This document shows, in pieces, positions 1 through 10,200 of a stretch of DNA of 26,009 nucleotides (position 1 is the stretch's first letter; every line of letters starts with the position of its first letter). The notes under the pieces were generated by a model, which was not told the DNA's origin, ran no database searches, and saw only the letters and a program-made list of their open reading frames with translations. The DNA is from Eimeria necatrix (Eukaryota; Apicomplexa; Conoidasida; Eucoccidiorida; Eimeriidae): NCBI RefSeq assembly GCF_000499385.1, contig NW_013654382.1:1-26009 (forward strand), in the 5' to 3' direction. Position numbers and translations under genes: made by a program.

Positions 1-181
1 CTGCAGCAGGCAAGCCTTGCTGCAGCAGACGAACTTTGCTGCAGCAGGCAAGCCTTGCTGCAGCAGACGAACTTTGCTGCAGCAAGGGAGCTTTCCCGCG
101 CTGCAGCAGACGAACTTTGCTGCAGCAAGGGAGCTTTCCCGCGCTGCAGCAGACGAACTTTGCTGCAGCAGGTGAAGTTTG
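1..181. repeat. Composite tandem repeat with CTGCAGCA-headed units
   Basis: Nine units, each beginning CTGCAGCA, follow one another without gaps. Units of 19 bp ending in ACGAACTTTG (20-38, 58-76, 101-119, 144-162) alternate with either a 19-bp unit ending CAAGCCTTG (1-19, 39-57) or a 24-bp unit ending CTTTCCCGCG (77-100, 120-143). The last unit, 163-181, is diverged. This gives higher-order periods of 38 and 43 bp. The array may extend left of the window. Short open frames across it are Leu/Gln/Ala low complexity and are not supported as genes. Confidence 0.9.
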
Positions 182-625
182 CTGCTGCCAATGCGGGGCA
201 AATAAAAGTGCATTCAACTTGAATAGTTTGTGGCAGTTCCAGATGCAGGTCCCTCTAGCTGCTGCAGCGGGGTAGCAGGCAGCAGTAGACAGGAGCTAAT
301 TAAAGCAAAAGAAGACAATTAAGGCGAAAGGAGACAATTATTTAAATTATTAAAAACAATAAACTGACAATTTCTGACTTTGATTTCAAGAAGCAGATTC
401 AGAGACACAGCGCAGAAGGTGTCTATACACCGCAAGTCCAGCGTTTGCTGCAGCAGCAGCCTTGTGGAGTCTGTGCAGAAAAGTTTCATTTTTGTCCGTT
501 TTTGGGTCTTTTTGTGTCTCTTTTTCACTCTAAACATTTAATTTTATTTCAGAAATGAATATTTGTTGTTATTTAGCGCAAAGTTGTATTTCTTGCTGCA
601 GTTTTCCCGAAAAGAATCCGCACCC

Positions 626-665
626 GCAGCAGCAGCAGCAGCAGCAGCAGCGCGCTGCTGCTGCT
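626..665. repeat. CAG run followed by CTG run (hairpin)
   Basis: Eight CAG triplets at 627-650 are followed, after a short CGCG centre, by CTGCTGCTGCT. The two halves are complementary, so either strand can fold into a perfect stem-loop. Confidence 0.8.
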
Positions 666-987
666 ACCCTGCGAAGACGGGGATGAAAGGCGAGAAACTT
701 GAAAAGTTTGCCAAAAAGGGGTTTTTAAAGCAACCCAAGTTTCAAAAAACCGGAAAATAAAGACAAAACAAATAAATTGGAGAAATTTGTCATTAAAAAG
801 CTGCAAAAATGACAAAAAGTTACCCTCGAGGCTCCCTACAGGCAGCAGCAGGCCTAGAAAGCCCCAAAATAGTCTATTTTAAACCCTTTTTTCTCTCTTT
901 TAGAATTCCCCAGCAGCAAGCACCAGCAAATGTTCATCAGCAGCAATCTGCAGCAAAAAACGGGCTGGCGGCACTTTGCAGCAAAGT

Positions 988-1070
988 GTGGGGCCCCAGG
1001 GGCCCCCGGGGGTACTGGCGCTGCCGCGGGGCCCCCGTGGGGCCCCCGCGGGGGCCCCTGCAGCGGCGGG
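988..1070. repeat. GGGGCCCC-rich cluster
   Basis: Runs of four or five G alternating with runs of C, of the same type as the larger arrays in EFL1 intron 1 and exon 2. The cluster lies about 180 bp upstream of the EFL1 start codon and is not part of a supported coding exon. Confidence 0.7.
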
Positions 1071-1247
1071 CCCCGTGTCCTGGGTCTTTTGAAGCCCCGA
1101 AAGCGGCAATTGGGTTAAATTTTGAATTTTAAATTAAAAATTTGAGAGATTTGCCTTCAAAGTGCGCGGCTAGCTGCCCGAGGAGGCTCGGGTTTCCCCG
1201 GCGAGCTGAAGCTGACGGGCTGCGTTGCTGCCAGCGCCGCCGCCCCA

Positions 1248-4200
1248 ATGGCCCGGAAACTGAACTTTTCTTCTCCCGAATTTGTGCGAAATATTTCAAT
1301 TCTTGCACATGTAGACCACGGTGAGCACTGGGGAGTCGGGGGGAAAGTTGAATCTCAAACTTGAATTCCAGACCCCGAAATCAGTACAACTTCGGGGCTT
1401 CGCCGGCTCCCTCGCCTCTTTTTTCCTGCTTTTAAGTCCCAATTAACTCCATTTCTTTTTTGTTTTCCAATTCTTTCGCAAGTATTTCCTCAGTGGTCGC
1501 ATTAATAGGTCTTTCGCCGCGGCTTGGTGGGCCCCCCGCTCTGAACCCCCCAGCTCTCGGGGTATTTCCCGAAAAAAAAGATACTTTTGCATCTAAAAAA
1601 GGCCATTTTGGGGTTTTTTTGAGGGTTTAGGTCTCGGGTTTTTCGAATTAACAACTTCTAATGAACTGGCGTTAAGAATCCTTTAAAAAGATCCATTTAA
1701 ACTCTCTTTTTATTCTCACTTTGGGGCCCCACAGGCCTTGCTGAGTGGCCCAGCTGTGTATCTCGTGGCTTTTGAAACAGTCTTTACTTGTGGCTCTTTG
1801 GGGCTTTCTTTGTAGGGCTTTTCCCTTTTGCATGCACTTTAGCCCACCGGCTCGAGGGCCTCCAAAGGCCCCCCTTTGGGGCCCCCTGGGGGCCCCCTGA
1901 GGGCCCCGTGGGGCCCCCTGGGGGCCCCCTGGGGGCCCCGTGGGGACCCCCTGGGGCCCCTTTGGGGCCCCTTTGGGGCCCCTTTGGGGTCTTAAAAGGG
2001 TCTTCTTGGACCGCCGTTTCAAAACACCAAAAGGGGCCCCTAATGCATCACAAGGGGGCCGCCAGGGCCCCCTCGTGGGGCCCCCTAGGGTGCTGCGCTG
2101 GGGGCCCCTGGGGGCCCCTCCTCGGAGCCCCTAGGGCGGTACCCTGGGGGCCTCTAGGGGCCCCTTTTGGGGCCCCTAGGGCGGTACCCTGGGGGCCTCT
2201 AGGGGCCCCTCTTGGGGCCCCTAGGGGCCCCCTTGAGGCCCCTTGAAGCCCCAGTGGCTGTGCTAAGCATTCAGAATTAGCATTTCTGGGATTTATTGGT
2301 TTAAATGGTATTTAGAGTTTTGTTTGTTTCGGATTTGTTTGAATTGTCTGTTCAGGAAAGACTTCTCTGTCGGACTGCCTGTTGGCCACAAATGGCTTCA
2401 TCACTGAGGCCTCTGCTGCCAAACTTCGCTTTTTGGACTCAAGACAAGATGAACAAAATCGCCAAATTACAATCAAAGCAAGTGTAGTTTCTTTGCTTTA
2501 CCAAAGACGCCCACAGGGCCCCCTCAGAAGTCCCCAAACTTCCCAAAACCCCACAGCAGATTCCCAACTCCCCCACGCTTCGGGGGCCCCTGGGGGGCCC
2601 CCTGGGGGGCCCCCTGGGGGGCCCCCAGGGGGGCCCTCAGGGGGGCCCCCAGGGGGGCCCCCGGGGGTGACCCCCGGGGGGCCCCCGGGAGTAACCCCCG
2701 GGGGGGCCCTCGGGGGGCCCTCGGGGGGGCCCCCAGGGGGGGGCCCACGGGGGGCCCCCGGGGGGGCCCCCAAGGAGCGCGGCAGGGGGGCCCCCACGAG
2801 CTCGCCGTATATGATAAATTTGATAGACTGTCCTGGGCATGTGGACTTTGCGTCGGAGGTAAATGGAGAAAAGTAGAAGCAAATAAGTGAATGAATGAGA
2901 AAAGAGTTGTTTTGAGTTTATTTCCTTTTTTGTTTTTCTTTTTTTTATTTTCTTTTTTCGCTTTTGTCCATTTCAAAAGCCAGTTGGTGGCGCTGGCTTT
3001 CCACAGAGATGTGGCAGACAGGCGAAAGTGGAAAAAGTGAAAGTTCAAAAATGTCAAATAAAACTATTTTTCATTTCTGCATTCATAATATGTTTTCTTT
3101 TTGACTTATTTATCCTCTCTATTTTCTCTTTTTGTCGCGAACTATTCATGAAACGCATGCGAATCTGGGCAAAGAAAAATTCAACGAAGGCATTTGAGCA
3201 AGTTATTTCAGAAACCCCGCGACACTTTGCTAATTCATGTTGCATGCATTCAATAAAAAGCTAAAAAGTCCCCAAAATTCGCCAAAGATCTTTGCTTTCT
3301 TGCGGACTTCTTTGTTGAATTTTTGTTGAACAGGTTCACGCGGGCGTGCGGCTTTCGGACGGCTGTTTGCTGCTGGTGGATTCTGTAGAAGGAATTTATC
3401 CTCAAACACTTTCTGCTTTGTCTTGTGCTTTGAAAGAAAACATTTTGCCTCTTTTGATCTTCACAAAAGTGGACAAACTGATCAGCAAACTCCAGCTGTC
3501 GCCCAAGGATGCCTACGCCAAATTTCAAGACATGCTGGAACAAGTAAAGCTGCAGTTCACCCCGTCGAAGTTACTGAATGTTTCGAAAAGATCTAGACCA
3601 ATGCATTTATTTGTTTTAGTTTTTATATGTTTTAGAAACAAATGCAAACGCATGCATGCAATTGTAGCTGTGATTCTATGCATGCATTAGTGTTTCTGGG
3701 TCTGTGTGCCTTCGCATACAAAGTATGTGTATTCGTAGCCACACAAAGCATGAGGCGAAACTTTCCTGTGTGCACCACTGCATGCATTTAAATGTTTATA
3801 AAAGCGCATGCAGATGGAAGAATAATATTGTTGGCATTTGTCTAGATGTGGATATTGCATGGATGCTGCGTAGGCTCGTTTTGACAAGTGCATGCAGTCA
3901 AACTGGACGCGTTCATAAGCAAACAGTGAACTATTTGCTTTTCTTTTGTCTTTATTTTTGTCTGAATTGACATTTTGTTTCTTTTCCTGCGCTGCTGCCT
4001 CTCAGCTAAATGCGCGTCTTCACCAGCATATTTGTGCAGAAGCTTTTCTTGCGGAAGGAGAGGCAGCATTGCCCGTGGCAGCCTCGGGGGGCCGGCCGAG
4101 CAGCACAGCAGCAGCAGCAGCAGCAGCAGCAGCAAAGGTGCAGTTTCTGGGCCCCCTCGGGGACCCTTCAGGAGAATTCGTTTATTTCGATGGAGACTCC

Positions 4201-7200
4201 GCAAATAAACTCGAATTCTCTCCCTCAAGAGGTCAGTTGGGAAGAGAACAACACAGGTTACTGCAGCACAAAGAGTTGCCGAAAGATTCTGATTTCCGGC
4301 CTTCAGTGAGGCCCCACGGGAAACTTTGGAAGATAAACTTGAAAAGGCCTTTTAAGTAGTGCATTTGCATGCACTACTTAAAAGGCCTTTTATGCAGTGC
4401 ATTTGGAGTTTGCTGTTGCAACTGATGCATCTTCATCATTGCAATTAGTTGCTTTCTCATGTTGAGCCGAGTTAAGTGTTCATTTTCTCGTTTGAAAACG
4501 TATTTTTGTTTGTATTGCGTTATTTACAAGTTGCGAGCGCATGCAAACTTGGAAAAGTATGCATGTCCGCGCCCAAGGTTATGCATTCACCTTTTCTGGC
4601 GTGAAACTGAATGCATTTCTGTGCAATCAAAAGTCCATTTTTGCAAATTCGCTCATTTGTGATTGATTTATTTCTCGCTTTTTTTAGGTAATGTGTTGTT
4701 TGCGTCGGCTCTCCACGGCTGGTGCTTCTCCATTCCATCATTCGTCAGCAAGACCCTTCTGTCTCAGCTGGGTCTGCCGGCTTCTTCTTTTTCGAAGCTC
4801 TGCAGCGCCTTGTGGGGCGACAAATACATTCGAAGACGCAAACCTAAGCAGCAAACAGCAAATGAAGACGGGCCAGCTGCTGCTGCCCTCCCTGACATCG
4901 AAGTCAGATCCTCTCCCTTCACCTCTGGGCAGCAGCGCATGGCGGAGCAGCTTTTGTTTGAGCCGATTTGGAAACTTTACAAAGTTGCTGCTGGTGGAGC
5001 TTCATCAGAAACGAATTTCAAAGAGAAGACTCAGAGCAACCCAGAGGAGGACGACAGGCTGGCTCGTCTTTGCGGAATGGCTCGGAATCTGAGCTTAGAG
5101 GGAGTCGAAGAACTCGAAAAGGAACTTCGCCGCATTTTGTCTGCAACGAGGCAGCAAAGAGCAGCTGAAAAAAGCAAAATTAAAGAAGAAATGGTCGGAG
5201 ATATCGTGGCAGCCTTCATGGCGCGGTGGCTGCCCATAGGCGAAACCTTACTTGTGAGCCACAGCGCAGGCGCTCTTGAGCTTATTAAACTCAAGACTTG
5301 TGCTGCTGCAGAGTAGTCTATTTGATTGAAATTTGTGATCAAGACTGAACTCGTGCACATCAAGAAGAGCCAGAGTGCCAACATGTGCATTTTTATGCAC
5401 TCATGTTTCAATTTTATGCAATAGCCAGACCATTTGCTGCTTTGCTGTGCTGCGTAATATGCCTATGCAAATGGCTTGCTTGTGTAGCTAGCCAGGCAGC
5501 TAGCACTGCAGCAGCTTCTGCGTCGTTGCTGCTGCTGGCCTCATTTTATTTTTCATTTCTTGCATGTCTACTGCTTCGTTGGCGCATAGGCACCGCCATT
5601 TCCATCTTTGTTATGTTTTCTCATTTCGTTCTTTCTCTTTCTCGCCGCGTTTCTGCGCCTTCTTAGGAAACAATAGTTCTAAGAGTACCTAATCCAGTGG
5701 CAGCGGCTTTTCAGCGCCTTCACCGCCTCTGCCCCTCTCTGGATCTTTCCTGCATGCAAAAGGCTTCTGGAAAGCCTCATCAGGAGGTTTCTAGAGAAGA
5801 AAGTCTTCAGGGAATTCCCCAGGGGGGTTCCCAGTGTACGACACGGGGAAGCCTCCCCGGGGGAACCCCCAAGGAAGACCTTTTGCTGGTTTATGTGGCG
5901 AAGTTCTTGGCTGCGGACATTTCAAGTTTACGACTAACGGGCGACACGCTACAGGGTACTGGATACTTGTGAATAAATTGATTCACTTGCTTCAAACTGT
6001 TTTTCTTGCGGCCTGCAAACAACTGTGGGCGTCGAATTCAGCTTTTTTTTGATCATGCGTATACAGATAGCCCATTATCAAGTCACATCTACTTTGCTAT
6101 TTGTGTTCGACAGTCGCTTTACGATGAATGCCATGAAGTGCCTATTTTGGGATCGTCGTTGGAAACATCAGCCACCGTCTTTTTCTGCACTTCATTTCAA
6201 ATTGAGTTACTTCTAAGCTTTTTGAGTCACCCGCACTAGCTCTTTGTGTATTCTTCTCTCTCGTGCTTCAGTGTTTTTGTGATCTTCGCTTAATTCATGT
6301 TCATCTTTTTCGTGTTTCACATTTTTCACGTTTCCACTTTCTGCCCTTTTGTTTGCCCTGCCCTGTGTCCCGCAGGCCTCGAGGCAATTACTGGTTTCGT
6401 TGGCCTTAGTCGGATATTTCTAGGCCGCCTAGAGTGCGGAATGACTCTTTTCGTTTGTTCAGAAACACAAGACCCAAGGGGTGGTGTTCCCTCTCTGTCC
6501 TCCGCAGGGAGCTCTGGGGGAAACTCCTCGAGTGTTTCCGCGCAGCGCAAACTGAATCAGCAGCAGTATGTTGTAGAGGGAATTTATCTTCTATTTGGCC
6601 AAGACCTCCGGCCCGTCAAGGAGGCCACAGCAGGCTCTGTAGTGGCGCTTTCTCTGGTGCCCGCGGGGGCCCCCAAAGAGGCAGCCTCGGGGGCCCCCCA
6701 GGGGGCCTTCAAAGATGTTGTGAGGGATGTGACCAGCTGGATTCAGGGTTTGCGGGCATCAGGAGGCTGCCTTATGCAGACAGAAAACCCTTGTCGGTAC
6801 ACTGATGAGTTGGATATACACCGCAGGGGTCCCCTAGCCATGGAAGGAGCTCTCAGGTGCTCGACCCTTAGCAATGACCCCTCTTGCCCTTCTCTTGTTT
6901 CCCCATATTCGAAGGTCTGTGACGCCAGATGTTGCTGCTGCCGCTGCACAAGTCCAGCTGCAGCTGCTGCTGCCAGTGCTTCCCTGCTGCTGCCGCCAGT
7001 TCTGGTGTGGTGCTGCTGCTGCAGTCACTGTCAGTATGAGTGCGGTTCCTGCTGCTGCACGTGATTCTGCTGCCATTCTTGGTGGCGCCGCTATTAGAAT
7101 TAGTGCGGTTGCTGCTGCTGCACGTGATTGTGCTGCTGTTGCTCGTGCTGGTAGCTGTGGCTCTGCTGCTGCTACTACTGTGTCGCAGGCGTCGTCTGCA

Positions 7201-10200
7201 ATAGTGCGTGTTGCTGTTGAGTCGGAGAATTTGGAGGACTCTCAGCAGTTTTTGTTGGGAGTGGCTCAGCTCTTTCTTGCAGACCCTTCTTTAGAAGTAG
7301 GTTTTGAACTTTATGCGCAAAGTCGCAAATCCGAAACCGCTTTCCCGTTTTGCTTGCCGAATTCCATACCATCTTCGTCTTGGGCCATCCCCCTGCATGC
7401 CTCTGCATGCATCTGCTTTTTTTTGTTTATTTTTTTGTATTTTTGTGCGTTTTTCGTTAGTTGTCAGTATTGGACAGCGGAGAGTTGCTGCTGGGCTGCT
7501 GCGGCGAAGTCCACTTAGAAACGTCTTTGAAAGACTTAGAGGTGCTGTACGCCCGAGTGCCTATAAGAGGTAAGTGAGCTGTTGGACTTTTTGGCTGAAT
7601 TTAATTTGTGCCACTCGGAGAGTTTTTAATGTTTATTCAACAGCTCAGATTCACTTAGTGGGAAATATGTACTTAGCTCTGAAGCGCTGAGAGGCTGCGC
7701 TGCCTCAAAGGTGATCATGTTAGAATCCCAAATCATTTTATCTTACAACATCTTATCAGCATCACACCTCTAGAGTAGAACAGCAAATAGTACAAACGAA
7801 TTGAACAGCAAATAGTACAAACGAATCATATACTTTGATAGTAAATAATGATGATGAATAGTAGAAAGCCAAGTTCCAAAAACGTTTGTGACAGTAGGCG
7901 CTGCGAAGAGGTGATCCATACAGTGCAATGGCTCATACAGTTCGTTCTTAGATGTGCAGCAAAATGGGCTGTATGCGTGTGAACTCATGAGCTTTAGTCT
8001 GACTTTGGCGCTGTTGCTGCCTCAGTTGCTGCTGTTGCTGCTGCTGCTGCCTCGGTTGCGGCTTGCCGGCTCGCTGCTGCAGCAGCTGCGTTTACGTCTG
8101 GGGCTGCTGTTTGTTCAGTTTCCCCTCCAATGACAGCAATAAGAGAAACTTTGGCATTTCCATCAGAAGCAGAGGGAGCTGACTCAGGGGCTCTTTCTTT
8201 ATCTTTTTCGCGCCGCGTACCTTTCCCGCCATGGGTGCCTGTTTGGCGAGACGGGGGGGATAGTGCAGCAGCAGCAGCAGCAGCAACAACAGCATTGGCA
8301 GCGGATGCAGCAGAAGCCGCAGAAGCAGCAGATGCATCTGCAGCAGGTGCTGCTGTGGCAGCAGAAGACAAATTTGCTGCCTGGCTAAAAGCCCACCGCA
8401 GCAGCAATTCCGTCTGCATAGGAGGTACCCCGGACAGCCCCATCACAATTGTCTTGAAGGCGCAGCGCATGCCAGATAGGGGTAAGGCGAAACCATGAAG
8501 TTGAATACAACAGAACAAAGACTTGGGACCCCTAGTGGGGGCCCCTAGTGGGGGCCCCTAGTGGGGGCCCTTGTGGGGCCCCCACGTGCCAGCTTGTTCC
8601 TTCAGAGGCTTCCCTTTAAGGCTACATGGGAGTTTTGAAAAAGCCAACAAAACCTCCTGGGGCCTTTTGTGACAGGATTGACAGTGATGAAGAATGGGGG
8701 CTTAGTTGAAATTTAGATCTTGTTTGACAGGCCCTAAGAAAGCCCCGAGCAGTTGCGCTGTCTTGGCTTCTCTTTACATTTCGTCTTCTTTGCATTCACA
8801 TGCCAAGTCTTCTGTTTTATCTGTTTGTGTTTTTTTCCACTTTTTGTGACATTTATTCCTCTGCCCGCTCCTTGTCTCGATTTCTTTGCAGTGACAGACT
8901 GGCTGACAGACAACACAACCGACATTTTGCGAGTTTTGAAAAGTCGGATTCCTTCAGCGCGTTTCCTTCGGGCTCAGGATTCCCAAGAGAACCTGCAGGG
9001 GGCCCCAGAAGCCAGCGTGGCTGCTTTGGAGTCATGTGCTGTTGAAATTGAGGCGCAGTTAAACAGAATCTGGACTGAAGAAGATCAAGAGGAAAGGACT
9101 GCGGCCAAAGGGAGGGCTGGGGGGCCCCTTGAGGGGACCCCTGGTAGGCTGTGGGGCCTGACTTTAAGCGGGGGGGCCACCACGGCGCTTTTCTCAGCTA
9201 GTAATATGAGTGTTTTATTCAAAGAAACATCTCCAATTGATGGAGATCAAGAGGTTTCAGCTGGAGGTCCTCAGAAGTGGCAGCAAGAGGCCCCGGCGGT
9301 GCAGCAGGGCGGCGAGGGGGTCCCACTGGGATGGATTTCCGCAGAGTGCGAGGGCGCTATGACTCTTGGTGCTGCAAGAAACATTTCAGGTGAAACTGGG
9401 ATTTATAAAAATTTGTGTAAAGAGATGGAAATCAATGAATGCTGCAAGGGTTTGCATTCAAGGGCTCCTCTGTTTCAAATTTGCAAAAGAATTGTGGTGT
9501 TCAGTTCATTTGACGGCTTTGTTGTGCACTATGCTGCGGTATACACACACCATTCAATGCCTTTTGCTCATAAATGGAATGCGCTCTCACATTTTTGAAG
9601 CTGCAGCGGCATTTGCAACAGCTTGTGGCGTTGCTGCTGCTGCTGCTGCAGCAGCAGCAACACGTGCACCGTGTCGTGGCTTTGCATACAGCTGGTTTCT
9701 CGAAGCTCGCACTTATGTTTATTCGCAGCGCGTTTTATTCTCTAAGTTCATGTTTTTACTACTTATCTTTTATTTTTGAATTTTTTCAGGTTCTTTGTCT
9801 GCACAACTCAGTCGTTTGCTGCCGGCGGTCCTCTCTGGTTTTCAGTTGGGCTCACTTGCAGGGCCCCTTGCGGAAGAACCCATTAGGTAGGCATTTGATT
9901 CTAATAAATGCAGTCTTTTCTCTAACAAATGCAATCTTTTAAGTAAAAGGCAGCTGCAATCAAGCATTGTTGGTCCTTAGTTTGAAGGAAGTAGACCCGC
10001 AGCAGCTAACACAATCACACATGGAAAGAAAGGCTACGTATTTGCTTGCTAGTGCATGCACGTGTACATGGATGCACGAATAAAGTGACAGTATAAGAGC
10101 ATGCAAGTATGCAGAAAAGTGCATAAATGTATAATATTAAATATTACATATGTATGTGCATATGTACTTATATGCAAGCGAGGCTGTGCAAGTCATTTCA

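Larger units (their letters stand above)
182..1247. other. Upstream region of EFL1, no gene recognised
   Basis: About 1 kb between the tandem array and the EFL1 start codon. It is A/T-rich in 300-620 and 700-950, with a CAG/CTG hairpin at 626-665 and a GGGGCCCC cluster near 988-1070. Short open frames exist on both strands, but none resembles a known protein family and several consist only of repeat translation. The EFL1 promoter and 5' UTR probably lie here, although no core promoter element can be identified with confidence. Confidence 0.6.

Noticed and set aside
2498..2882. Minus-strand open frames rich in Gly/Pro opposite EFL1 exon 2
   Set aside because: They are the complement of the self-complementary GGGGGCCCCC array. 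The plus-strand frame continues into conserved GTPase sequence on both sides, so the minus frames are shadows.
4342..4391. Inverted repeat as a transposon terminal repeat or rho-independent-type terminator
   Set aside because: There is only a 6-nt loop, no internal element, no target duplication, and it lies inside an intron of a nuclear gene. A simple hairpin is all that can be supported.
6915..7188. Ala/Cys-rich open frame continuing between EFL1 exons 7 and 8
   Set aside because: It is in a different frame from exon 7 and consists of CTG repeats. Splicing at 6914/7189 joins conserved blocks directly.
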